In this document: positions 1 to 8,061 of the stretch, in pieces
How the letters are laid out: each line of letters opens with the position of its first letter
Numbering within the stretch: position 1 is the first letter of the stretch
Source of the DNA: Aureibaculum flavum
GTDB lineage: Bacteria; Bacteroidota; Bacteroidia; Flavobacteriales; Flavobacteriaceae
Assembly (NCBI RefSeq): GCF_016406085.1
Contig: NZ_JAEHFJ010000011.1
Span: 62,001 to 126,000, forward strand
Direction of reading: 5' to 3'
Length of the DNA: 64,000 nucleotides
The notes under the pieces: generated by a model
What the model saw: the letters and a program-made list of their open reading frames with translations, nothing else
What the model was told of the DNA's origin: nothing
Database searches by the model: none
Translations under genes and position numbers: made by a program

Positions 1-701
1 TGTGGTTTACCAACTCTTTCTGGGCTTTTTCTACTTAATTGAGTATCCTTTCTATAGCTACCGATTTTGGTCAGGTTAGGGTATTTTTTTATTTCAATTC
101 GCCAGCCCTGATCATCTGTTAAATGCCAATGAAAAACATTCATTTTTATAAGGGCCATTTGATCGAGTAACTTTTTTACGGGGTCAGAACCTTTAAAATG
201 ACGCGACTCATCTAACATAAAAGCTCTCCAAGGAAAACGGGGCTTATCTTTTATTGCTACAACAGGAATTGCTACTGTTTTATTTAGAAATTTAGTTGTT
301 TCAAAATTAGTAGGTAATAATTGTCTAAAAGATTGAATTCCGTAAAACAACCCAGTACTTGTAGCACTTTCAATCTGAATGTTTTTAGTTGTCGTTTTTA
401 ATTGATAACCTTCCTTACCTAATTCTTTTTCAAGTTCTGGATTTATTATTAATTGAATACCATTACCTTTTTCTTTAAGCTTAGGTTTTTTATGAAAACC
501 TTTTTCAAGAATAGAGGCAAGTAATACTGCTGAATTTTCACTGTCTTTACCATATACAATTTTAGTCTTACTTGTTAAAACGAAAGATCCTTCTCCAGTG
601 GAGATTTCCATAGGACGAGGAATTATATTCATTTGAGCATTTGATACAGCAATAAAAAGAAGAAATAATGCAGTCGTAAATTTTATTTTTAATGTATTCA
701 T
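1..701 (-). CDS. GH20 beta-N-acetylhexosaminidase, N-terminal part (runs off the window)
   Basis: The reading frame starts with ATG at 701 and is open to the window edge, giving 233 residues. A signal peptide (about 1-22) is followed by a GH20b-type N-terminal domain (about 25-150). The start of the GH20 barrel follows, with the substrate-binding Arg region (FPWRAFMLDESRHFK, about 157-170) and HWHLTDDQGW at 191-200. The catalytic Asp-Glu pair lies beyond the window. The family removes terminal beta-GlcNAc or GalNAc, and the signal peptide implies periplasmic or surface action. It lies 18 bp downstream of nagA in the same orientation and is probably the third gene of a symporter-nagA-GH20 operon. 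Family call is sure; exact substrate is not visible. Confidence 0.93.
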   Translation of the reverse strand, partial: MNTLKIKFTTALFLLFIAVSNAQMNIIPRPMEISTGEGSFVLTSKTKIVYGKDSENSAVLLASILEKGFHKKPKLKEKGNGIQLIINPELEKELGKEGYQLKTTTKNIQIESATSTGLFYGIQSFRQLLPTNFETTKFLNKTVAIPVVAIKDKPRFPWRAFMLDESRHFKGSDPVKKLLDQMALIKMNVFHWHLTDDQGWRIEIKKYPNLTKIGSYRKDTQLSRKSPERVGKP

Positions 702-719
702 ATTTTTTAGGCAAGATAT

Positions 720-1877
720 TTAGTTGTTATCAGAATTAGAAAAAACTAGTTTCCCAGATTTAATGGTTTTTATAATTTTTAAAGTGTCACCGTCTTTTTT
801 AAAGACGACAAGGTCTGCAGGGTGTTCTATTTGTAAGTAATTTGTAGAGCTACCAAATAACAATTCGGTTGGTTTTAATGAGGCCATATTCCAAGCTTCA
901 GGTAATGCTAAAATTTGCTTCTTTATTAATTGATTAACACACCAAAGTAAGGATTGAGCTGAACCTGCAAGCATTTTTGGACTGTTTTTCATAAACAATC
1001 TACCGTTAGAATCAAGTTCAACGTCACCACCAATATGAGCCTTATACGTTCCCGGTAAAAGGTCTGCATAAGATGTAGCGTCACTTACCAATATACTCTT
1101 ATTAGGTTTTGTTTTTATAAAGATTTTTAAAAGTGAATCTGGTAAATGAAAACCATCGGCAATTAATGATGACCAAAGATCATCTGAGGCCAATTGTTCC
1201 ATAACATAATTTGAATGACGAGGCAACATAGCGTGTGATGCATTACCTAAATGTGTAGACATGCTTGCACCTGCTTCAATAGCATCATTTATTTGTTTTG
1301 CAGAAGCAGCGGTATGTCCGATAGAAACAATAACTCCAGTATCTACGCATTTTTTAATAAAAGCAGTGGATTCTGACCATTCTGGTGATAATGTGATAAT
1401 TTTAATTCTATTTCCTGAAGCTTTTTGCCATTTAGAAAATAAGTCCCAGTCTGGAGCCTTTATAAACTCCTTTGAATGTGCACCTCTAGGACCATCTTCC
1501 ATAGATAAAAATGGACCTTCTAGATGTATACCACCAACACATGCATTTACATCCGTAAAGCTGTCACAAGCCTTCGCTATAACTTTCAATAATGATTCGG
1601 TAGCAATATTACTATTACTAATTACAGTAGGGTAGTAGGTGGTAATTCCTTTTTCAAGGAGAATTTGCGTTAATGTTTTAAGGTCAGCAATAGTTAATCC
1701 TATTGTATTAAAGTCGATTCCTTTAAATCCATTAATTTGTAGATCAACTAAGCCCGGGGCAATGTAATATGATGTGTCTAATTGCTCTTTACCTACCGTT
1801 ATATTGTCTATATATCCATTTTTTATATGAACACTAATAGGTTTGTTCGTTCTATAATCTAATGCTTCAATCGTCAT
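720..1877 (-). CDS. nagA: N-acetylglucosamine-6-phosphate deacetylase
   Basis: This 385-residue cytoplasmic amidohydrolase converts GlcNAc-6-P to GlcN-6-P and acetate, feeding NagB. Family landmarks are visible: APGLVDLQING at 40-50, HLEGPF with metal ligand Glu120, GHTAA with His188, STHLGNASHAM with His209, and LVSDAT with the probable catalytic Asp266. The length is normal for NagA. The NagA strand-1 pattern with Gln/Asn (LQING) replaces the HxH of other amidohydrolases. It sits 3 bp downstream of the symporter gene and 18 bp upstream of a GH20 gene, so it is very probably cotranscribed with both from the LacI-controlled promoter near 3.5 kb. nagB lies about 5 kb away in another operon with the same type of operator. 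Confidence 0.93.
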   Translation of the reverse strand: MTIEALDYRTNKPISVHIKNGYIDNITVGKEQLDTSYYIAPGLVDLQINGFKGIDFNTIGLTIADLKTLTQILLEKGITTYYPTVISNSNIATESLLKVIAKACDSFTDVNACVGGIHLEGPFLSMEDGPRGAHSKEFIKAPDWDLFSKWQKASGNRIKIITLSPEWSESTAFIKKCVDTGVIVSIGHTAASAKQINDAIEAGASMSTHLGNASHAMLPRHSNYVMEQLASDDLWSSLIADGFHLPDSLLKIFIKTKPNKSILVSDATSYADLLPGTYKAHIGGDVELDSNGRLFMKNSPKMLAGSAQSLLWCVNQLIKKQILALPEAWNMASLKPTELLFGSSTNYLQIEHPADLVVFKKDGDTLKIIKTIKSGKLVFSNSDNN

Positions 1878-1880
1878 AAT

Positions 1881-3362
1881 TTACCCGTTTTTTGAACCTT
1901 TAATTAAGTTGGAATGTAAGTCCTTTACTTTTTGCGGCACAGCTTCTTTATTAAAAAGACCAATTACAATAAAAAGTACTAAGGAAGCCAAAATAGGGGC
2001 TCCCAACTCAAGAGCAAGTGATTTTTGTTCGACAACTTTTAATAAAGCAAAAACAGCTAAACCACCAATTATGGAACCGATAGCCGCTTTACTGCCACTT
2101 TTTTGAAACATAGGTAGAAGTCCAAGAATCATTGGAACTGACATGGGTCCTAATAAAGCCGCAAACCAAGTAACTATTAATCCGAAAACACCTCCAAATT
2201 TACTTGCATTTAATCCTACAATAATTGTTATTAATGTAAAACAAAAAGTAGTTATTCTTGCCAATCTTAACTCCCTGCTTCTTGAGAGGTTTCTGAATTT
2301 AGGAAACAATTTAGGTAAAATATCTCTACAAATAACGGAAGATATGGTATTAGAATCTGACGATGTCATTGAGAGTGTATTTGCGAACATTGAAGCAAGT
2401 ACAAGACCTAATAAACCGGCAGGTAAAAATTTCAAGGCCATTAGGCCGTATGATAAAGTGGGATCTTCTAAATTGTCAAAAAATAGAGGAGCCGCAAACA
2501 TAGGATACAGAAGAATTAATGGCCAAATGAGGTATAAGATGGCAGATAAAATACCTGCTTTTTTAGCTACAGTTGCAGAAGATGAAGATATAAATCTGGT
2601 CGCTAAATTCCATGTACCACCACTATAACTGAAAAAATTAATGAGTAACATGGTAAAAGCAAAGGCTATTGTGTATGGATCATTAAAGAAATCTGCATTT
2701 CCTTCAGGCAGTTTATCCCACATGGTAAATATACTAGAAGCACCATCGTCTAAATTCATTAAAATGATTACGAACATGGTTATTCCGGCCAGAAGTTGCA
2801 CAATAAATTGGGCAAAATCGTTCCAAACATCTGCCCATAAGCCTCCAATTGTAATATAAACAAGTGACACTATACCAACCAATACGATTCCGAAAGAAAT
2901 GGAAGTCCCACTAAATACATTTAGTAAGACGGCAATAGCTGCTAGCTTACCACCAGTATCAAAAACTTTTATAATAGACCCAACCCAAGCAATAAGTTGT
3001 TGCGTTTGTACATTGTATCTCACTAAGAGATATTCGGTAGGAGATTGTATGTTTGCATATTTTCTAAGTCTTGCCCATTTTGGTGCAATATAATAGGCAG
3101 CCAACAATGTAGCAATGGAAACTGTAAAAGCCCACCAAACATATAATGTGAATCCGTGGGTATAGGCAATACCTGCATAGGCAACAAAAACAGCTCCACT
3201 ATAACCCGAAACATGATGAGAAATACCAGACAACCACCAAGGTAGTTTACCGCCGGCAGTATAGAAATCAGCCGAGCTTTTTACTCGTGAATATGCCCAC
3301 AAGCCAATGGAGATAAGCATTACAAAATAACATGATAAAACTAACCAATCTAGTAGTTGCAT
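1881..3362 (-). CDS. sodium:solute symporter (SSS family), probable amino-sugar importer
   Basis: The 493-residue protein is a polytopic inner-membrane transporter with about 13-14 hydrophobic segments. The N-terminus has the SSS pattern DFYTAGGKLPWWLSGISHH (about 32-50), followed by a conserved sodium-site-like region and the internal motif ITIGGLWADVWNDFAQ (about 170-185). Bacteroidota use such symporters to bring monosaccharides through the inner membrane. Its position as first gene of an operon with nagA and GH20, under the LacI-type operator, makes GlcNAc the likely substrate. That is inference: SSS members carry many substrates and nothing in the sequence fixes specificity. No phosphorylating PTS component or obvious GlcNAc kinase is seen in the window. 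Confidence 0.88.
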   Translation of the reverse strand: MQLLDWLVLSCYFVMLISIGLWAYSRVKSSADFYTAGGKLPWWLSGISHHVSGYSGAVFVAYAGIAYTHGFTLYVWWAFTVSIATLLAAYYIAPKWARLRKYANIQSPTEYLLVRYNVQTQQLIAWVGSIIKVFDTGGKLAAIAVLLNVFSGTSISFGIVLVGIVSLVYITIGGLWADVWNDFAQFIVQLLAGITMFVIILMNLDDGASSIFTMWDKLPEGNADFFNDPYTIAFAFTMLLINFFSYSGGTWNLATRFISSSSATVAKKAGILSAILYLIWPLILLYPMFAAPLFFDNLEDPTLSYGLMALKFLPAGLLGLVLASMFANTLSMTSSDSNTISSVICRDILPKLFPKFRNLSRSRELRLARITTFCFTLITIIVGLNASKFGGVFGLIVTWFAALLGPMSVPMILGLLPMFQKSGSKAAIGSIIGGLAVFALLKVVEQKSLALELGAPILASLVLFIVIGLFNKEAVPQKVKDLHSNLIKGSKNG

Positions 3363-3511
3363 TTAAGTCTATTTTTTATGTAAATTAATTAAAAGATGTC
3401 ATTATATAATGTGCGTAAGTCTATGCAATTAATTATTGTTTTGATAGAGAATTACTTTTTTTTAAGTAAAATTATTTTGAATTATAAAACTAACTTTATC
3501 TTCGTTTTCAA

Positions 3512-3543
3512 CAAACATAAAACAATTTTAATTTTTATGCAAA
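3512..3543 (-). promoter_or_regulatory. Promoter of the symporter-nagA-GH20 operon
   Basis: On the minus strand a -7 box TATGTTTG (3519-3512) fits the Bacteroidota consensus TAnnTTTG. It is preceded 20 nt upstream by a -33 TTTG (3543-3540). The -33 box lies inside the LacI-type palindrome at 3535-3554, so repressor binding would block the sigma factor. The predicted leader is about 140 nt. Confidence 0.7.
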
Positions 3544-3554
3544 CGTTTGCATAA
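3535..3554. promoter_or_regulatory. LacI-family operator 1 (perfect 20-bp palindrome)
   Basis: TTATGCAAAC followed by GTTTGCATAA is a perfect inverted repeat with the central CG typical of LacI/GalR-family sites. It lies in the 323-bp intergenic region between the symporter operon and the lacI-type gene. It overlaps the -33 box of the symporter promoter. Confidence 0.85.
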
Positions 3555-3685
3555 CTAATTTTCTTTTAATGGAGTTTTTGTTTATATTTTTTCTTAGCTT
3601 GCATAAGCGAACATTTTATTGAGCTTTTCAATCCGGTTTTGAATCTTTTCAGTGTTATGATTTTCATGAGATATGAATCATTAAA

Positions 3686-3701
3686 ATGCAAACGTTTGTA
3701 T
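3686..3701. promoter_or_regulatory. LacI-family operator 2, at the start of the regulator gene
   Basis: ATGCAAACGTTTGTAT matches operator 1 with one changed base pair in the right arm. It ends 8 bp before the preferred ATG of the regulator gene (3710) and covers an in-frame upstream ATG at 3686. This suggests autoregulation by roadblock or by occlusion of the leader. Confidence 0.75.
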
Positions 3702-3709
3702 GTTTTATT

Positions 3710-4741
3710 ATGAAGAATAGGAGAATTACATTAAAGGACTTAGCTAAAGATTTAAATTTATCTGCATCGACAATTTCAAGAGCATTAGATAACCATCCCG
3801 CTATTAGTGATGCTACCAAAAAAAAGGTACAACGAAAGGCAGAAGAACTAGGTTTTATTCCCAATTCTATAGCTTCAAGTTTTAGAACAAAAAAAACCAA
3901 ATCTATCGGTATAATAGTGCCTAGAATTGATATTCATTTTCATTCATTAGTTATAAGTGGAATTGAAGATTTTGCATATAAAAATGGGTATAACGTTACT
4001 ATTTTTCAATCAAAAGATTCGCTAAAACGTGAAAAGGAAATCGCCAAGATATTACAGAATAGAATGGTAGATGGTATTATTATCTGTTTAAGTATTGAAA
4101 CTGAAAAGTGTGATCATTTTAAGAAATTTGATAAACTAGGAGTTCCTATGGTTTTTTACGATAGAGTACCTACAGATTTTGATGCAAATAAAATAGTAAT
4201 CAACGATTTTGAGTCTGCTTTTACGGCAACAGAACATCTTATTAAAAAAGGCTGTAAAAGAATAGGGCATATAGCAGGAAGTCAAAAAACAGATATATTT
4301 AAAGCCCGTTTAGAAGGGTTCAAAGCAGCACTTCAAAAATATAAACTACCCATACACCAAGATTTAATATTACAGACAAAACATTTGGGTTACGAGGAGG
4401 GTGTTATTTGTGCTAAAAAGTATTTAGAATTTTCAGAATTACCAGATGGCATTTTTTGTGCAAATGACTATACCGCAGTTAGTGTTATTCAAGTTTTTAG
4501 AAAGCATGGTGTAAAAATTCCTCAAGATGTTGCCATTGTTGGGTTTAGTAACTATCCTATTTCTAAAATTATTGAACCTAATTTAACAACCATTAACGAT
4601 TGTGCTTTTCAAATGGGTGAGTCTTCTGCAAAATTATTAATTCGACATATTGAAGATAAGGATGAATTTATAAATTCAGAGTCTATAACCTTAAGAACAA
4701 ATTTAATTATTAGGGAATCTACCCAATTGTCAAATGCTTAG
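3710..4741 (+). CDS. LacI-family transcriptional regulator of the GlcNAc locus
   Basis: This 343-residue regulator has an N-terminal LacI helix-turn-helix (ITLKDLAKDLNLSASTISRAL, about residues 6-26, shown in two parts by helix). A hinge follows (about 40-60), then a periplasmic-binding-protein-like sensor domain (about 60-340) with the usual SIGIIVPRI start. An in-frame ATG at 3686 would add eight residues, but that triplet is part of operator 2, so I prefer 3710. It is divergent from the symporter-nagA operon and convergent with the GH20 at 4755 (13-bp gap). The four palindromes in this window, all near nag or sus genes, are its likely sites. The effector is probably an amino-sugar intermediate, by inference from the genes controlled. 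Confidence 0.92.
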   Translation: MKNRRITLKDLAKDLNLSASTISRALDNHPAISDATKKKVQRKAEELGFIPNSIASSFRTKKTKSIGIIVPRIDIHFHSLVISGIEDFAYKNGYNVTIFQSKDSLKREKEIAKILQNRMVDGIIICLSIETEKCDHFKKFDKLGVPMVFYDRVPTDFDANKIVINDFESAFTATEHLIKKGCKRIGHIAGSQKTDIFKARLEGFKAALQKYKLPIHQDLILQTKHLGYEEGVICAKKYLEFSELPDGIFCANDYTAVSVIQVFRKHGVKIPQDVAIVGFSNYPISKIIEPNLTTINDCAFQMGESSAKLLIRHIEDKDEFINSESITLRTNLIIRESTQLSNA

Positions 4742-4754
4742 TTACGCATAGCGT

Positions 4755-6350
4755 CTATTTTAGTTTTGCTAAGCGATCATGTAAGGCGTGCATTTGTTGC
4801 GTTCGTAAAAAGTTTTGCTCATTTATTTCTGAATCATAAAGAAAACCTTTGTTCAGAGCAAGAAATCTTTTGTCTAACCCTTTTGCATTTTCTAGTATTT
4901 TATTTAAGGATTCAAGTAGTTCAGGCGTTTGAGATCTTACGAAATCAACCGAATTATACGCAGATTCTACTTCCTTAAAATTTAAGTAATGCATTCTTAA
5001 ATCTGCCATTAATTTAAAATGGTCAAATTCCTCTTTGTTTTTTTTAGGATTTATGAGAATTAACTGGTCCCTAACTTTTCCGTAATCATTTTTCATTACG
5101 GCAATACTTGAACTTTTATCCGGTTTTCCATTTGTGATTAACTCTTTTGGAAAAAATATAAATTCAGATAATTTTTGAGCATCTTGTTTTTTTAAACCAA
5201 ACTGTTTTTTTGCATATTTTAAAACAAAGGCTTGCGGATCAATAGCATCTTTTGATTCAAGTGCTTCGGTATAACTTTGAATTAAAATATTGAATCCAGA
5301 GAGGGGATAAGTGTTTCTAATTTGAACCATGTCTACTACATCATAGTTAACATCCCAAGTAAAACCGTATACTCCAGAAGTAGACCAAGAAGTCATAATG
5401 ATACCTTCATAGTTCGCTTTTCTAGCATAGGGAATAAATTCCTTTTGATTTTTAAAATGGGTAGCCCAATCGGTTATAAACCAATTGTCTGGATGAGATC
5501 GTATTGCAGGTGATCCCCAAAAGGTAAAACCTAATTTTTGAAGGTTTGGAATATCTCCAAAATGATTAATTTTCCAGCCATAATTCCAATCCACAAAAAT
5601 GGTTTCTTTCGGTAAATCTGCAGCCGCTTCAGGATATTTTAAAATAATATCTGCCCACATCACTGGTTTTTTGCCTAAAGAGATCACAATGTCTGCTATC
5701 ATTTTCATATGATCAACAAATAATTTTGATTTACCTTCTTCTGCGACTTTCTTTTTACATTTTTCACAATGACCCAATAGGTAAGTTTCATCACCACCAA
5801 TATGTATATAATCTGAATTATGCATGTTTGCTAAATCAGTAAATAAGTCGGTAAACAAGGCTTTATTGTCAGAAATTTCCATCGGGCATAACTGAGAAAT
5901 ATCTTTACGGTCTTCCTTCAAAATACTATATCTTGGATTACGTAAAATATATTCTACATGACCCAATGTCTGTTGCAACGGAATAACCTTAATTCCTAAG
6001 TTTTCACAATGTGAAATAAAGCTTTTTACCTCAGCTCTTGTATATGAGTATTTATTAGAGATAGTTGCATGTTTTTCAAAAGGATAAGTACCTTCCCATT
6101 CTAACACTAATGTATTCATACCTAACTCAGAAAGCTCGTCGGCAAATTCCATTAAAGCTTTAGGAGTCATTACTTGTATACGTAAATCTAAATGAAACCC
6201 TTTAACTTTGAAATTATCTGTTTCTGTTTGTACTTGTTTTTGTGCAATTAGCTGAGAAGACCCAAATGCAACAGAGCAAATCAGCAATAAAAACGTATAA
6301 AAATAGTTACAATTCATCTTGTTCATTTTTTGAAAAATAGAAAAATTCAT
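4755..6350 (-). CDS. GH20-family exo-hexosaminidase, compact type
   Basis: The 531-residue exported enzyme has a GH20-like barrel at about 48-400 with the catalytic pair Asp187-Glu188 in YIHIGGDETY. It lacks the usual N-terminal GH20b domain and enters the barrel directly (GFHLDLRIQVMTP, 51-63), as in hexosaminidase D-like members. The C-terminal 130 residues are helical and of unknown role. The signal peptide is clear, but the start is ambiguous: ATGs at 6350, 6326 and 6317 are in frame, and Met12 (6317) gives the most standard signal sequence. It is the last gene of the susC-susD-lipoprotein-GH16-nagB run, 57 bp after nagB, and probably trims beta-linked HexNAc from imported oligosaccharides. 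Confidence 0.85.
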   Translation of the reverse strand: MNFSIFQKMNKMNCNYFYTFLLLICSVAFGSSQLIAQKQVQTETDNFKVKGFHLDLRIQVMTPKALMEFADELSELGMNTLVLEWEGTYPFEKHATISNKYSYTRAEVKSFISHCENLGIKVIPLQQTLGHVEYILRNPRYSILKEDRKDISQLCPMEISDNKALFTDLFTDLANMHNSDYIHIGGDETYLLGHCEKCKKKVAEEGKSKLFVDHMKMIADIVISLGKKPVMWADIILKYPEAAADLPKETIFVDWNYGWKINHFGDIPNLQKLGFTFWGSPAIRSHPDNWFITDWATHFKNQKEFIPYARKANYEGIIMTSWSTSGVYGFTWDVNYDVVDMVQIRNTYPLSGFNILIQSYTEALESKDAIDPQAFVLKYAKKQFGLKKQDAQKLSEFIFFPKELITNGKPDKSSSIAVMKNDYGKVRDQLILINPKKNKEEFDHFKLMADLRMHYLNFKEVESAYNSVDFVRSQTPELLESLNKILENAKGLDKRFLALNKGFLYDSEINEQNFLRTQQMHALHDRLAKLK

Positions 6351-6407
6351 AGCGGGTTTTAATTTACTGATTTATTTTAAAAGATTACTTTGAGATAGTA
6401 ATTTTAA

Positions 6408-7184
6408 CTAGACTTTTTGAAGCTTCGACGTTTCTTGATACGCTTCTTCATCAAAATAAAATTTACAATTAGCATGTGTTGTAAGAATAGAAGCAGGACA
6501 TGAAGTTGTGATTGGTCCAGTCAACGTATCTTTTACAGCGTTGCTTTTATTTACACCATTAACAACACAAAATAAATGTTTACCTCTTAAAAGTGTTGGA
6601 ATTGTTAATGTAATAGCTTTTTCAGGCACCATTTGTATAGCGTCAAAACAGCCATCATTTACCTGTTGTACACGACACGCGTGGTCTAATTTAACCACTT
6701 TTATTGTTTCTGAATCATCAAAATCAGCTACCGGTGGATCATTAAAGGCAATATGTCCATTCTCTCCAATTCCTAAACATACAATATCTATTGGAGCATC
6801 TAAAATTAAATCTGTATATCTCGTTAGCTCATTAGAAATACCATTATGAACATTGATTGTGTTTTTGTTTTTAACATTTATTTTTGAAAACAAATTCTTG
6901 TTGAGATATGAAGAAAATAACGCTGGTGAGTCAGGTTCTAAGCCAATATACTCATCCATATTAAATGCTGTTACTTTATTCCAATCAATTAAATTTGAAT
7001 TGGTTAAGTATGCTAGCATTGAATCTTGTGAGGGAGCTGCAGCAAATATTATACGTACACTATTTTGCGTACTTTGCAATTTTACAATACATGTTTCTAT
7101 GGCTTTACCTGCAGCAACACCTGTTGCTGTTTTATTAGGAAAAACATTAATATCTTGGTTGTGGTCAGACATTATCTTATTCAT
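6408..7184 (-). CDS. nagB: Glucosamine-6-phosphate deaminase-like protein (NagB family)
   Basis: The 258-residue cytoplasmic protein is expected to turn GlcN-6-P into fructose-6-P and ammonia, completing the route from NagA. NagB landmarks are present: FNMDEYIGL (Asp77) and GIGENGHIAFNDPP (His144, Asp149). Compared with E. coli NagB (GNDGHIAFNEP), the position of catalytic Asp141 is Asn142 here and Glu148 is Asp149, so this is a divergent subtype. Activity on GlcN-6-P is likely but not certain; a related sugar-phosphate isomerase is the alternative. Met5 (7172) is an equally good start. It lies 101 bp after the GH16-like gene, with a terminator-like hairpin between them. Confidence 0.82.
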   Translation of the reverse strand: MNKIMSDHNQDINVFPNKTATGVAAGKAIETCIVKLQSTQNSVRIIFAAAPSQDSMLAYLTNSNLIDWNKVTAFNMDEYIGLEPDSPALFSSYLNKNLFSKINVKNKNTINVHNGISNELTRYTDLILDAPIDIVCLGIGENGHIAFNDPPVADFDDSETIKVVKLDHACRVQQVNDGCFDAIQMVPEKAITLTIPTLLRGKHLFCVVNGVNKSNAVKDTLTGPITTSCPASILTTHANCKFYFDEEAYQETSKLQKV

Positions 7185-7209
7185 TTACTTTTAAGTGTTT
7201 CGGTTAAAA

Positions 7210-7251
7210 GAAACTCTGTTAATTAAAAAATATATAATCAACAAGAGTTTC
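7210..7251 (-). terminator. Terminator-like hairpin between GH16-like gene and nagB
   Basis: GAAACTCTGTT (7210-7220) pairs with AACAAGAGTTTC (7240-7251) with one bulge and a 19-nt AT loop. Read on the minus strand, the stem is followed by CTTTT. It may partly terminate transcription coming from susC, or protect the upstream message, and so set a lower level of nagB. Confidence 0.5.
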
Positions 7252-7285
7252 AATCCTTAATTACTAACTCAACTATTTTTATACT

Positions 7286-8050
7286 TTATAATATTTCAAC
7301 ACGGTCAATGATCATTTCAGCGGCTTTGTTATCAGTAGGTCCATTACCTCTAAACAACCATAGGTTTATTTTTAAACGCTCGTCATTAAGTGGAGGTATA
7401 TCTTCGCCAGTATATGTCCATTTGTTAATAATAGCACTAGTTTCTGGCTCTAACGTATGCCCTTCATAACTGCCAAATTCAATTTTATCAGCTTGCCAAT
7501 CAAAGAAATGTGTAGATAAATTACTATCTAAATTCATATCATAACGTGTTTTATTTCCTGCTACATAAGACGGTTGAATTGCAAATTGTGAGTTCTGATT
7601 CTCAGTATCTGACCATCTAGAAAATTCGATATCAATTTCTTCTTCGTCATTCTTATAAGTGAACAATCCAGCAACAACATTTTCATCCAATTGATCAACT
7701 CTACTAGATAGATAGAAAACATATTTTTTATGTCCTTGCGTTTGGCGTAATGTTATACCTGCACAGTACCAAATACCACCTCGTTGAACCAATTTTAAGT
7801 GTAATTTTCCATCTTTATCAACCCAAACATTTTCTTCAGAATCTGAAAAATAATTAGGTCCAGGACCTTGTTTATCATCTTTTGAAGTTCTAACTACCCA
7901 TTCGTATCCTGAAAAGCTAATAATTCTGGTCGTAGCAATAGGAGTTTCATCATTGTCACTTTCTGACTCACTGCACGAGCTTACTATAAGCAAGGGGAAT
8001 AGTAATAAAAAACAAAAATAAGCAAGGGTTGATTTTATAGGTATTATCAT
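7286..8050 (-). CDS. GH16-like (laminarinase/keratanase superfamily) lipoprotein
   Basis: The 254-residue protein has a signal sequence with lipobox VSSC (Cys26) followed by acidic residues, so it is probably surface exposed. A concanavalin-type beta-jellyroll follows. The GH16 catalytic signature ExDxE is intact as Glu138-Ile-Asp140-Ile-Glu142, preceded by the typical strand region (SSRVDQLDENVVAGLF, 115-130). GH16 members are endo-acting on beta-glucans, agarose, carrageenan or, in some subfamilies, poly-LacNAc and keratan. Being between a CBM-bearing lipoprotein and nagB in a HexNAc operon makes an endo-beta-galactosidase or similar role plausible. That is inference; sequence alone does not give the subfamily. 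Confidence 0.75.
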   Translation of the reverse strand: MIIPIKSTLAYFCFLLLFPLLIVSSCSESESDNDETPIATTRIISFSGYEWVVRTSKDDKQGPGPNYFSDSEENVWVDKDGKLHLKLVQRGGIWYCAGITLRQTQGHKKYVFYLSSRVDQLDENVVAGLFTYKNDEEEIDIEFSRWSDTENQNSQFAIQPSYVAGNKTRYDMNLDSNLSTHFFDWQADKIEFGSYEGHTLEPETSAIINKWTYTGEDIPPLNDERLKINLWLFRGNGPTDNKAAEMIIDRVEIL

Positions 8051-8061
8051 ATTATACTTCC

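Noticed and set aside
1261-2628. Antisense frames of 124 and 161 codons across nagA and the symporter gene
   Set aside because: They lie opposite well-supported genes, show no domain or signal, and follow from codon bias of the real frame.
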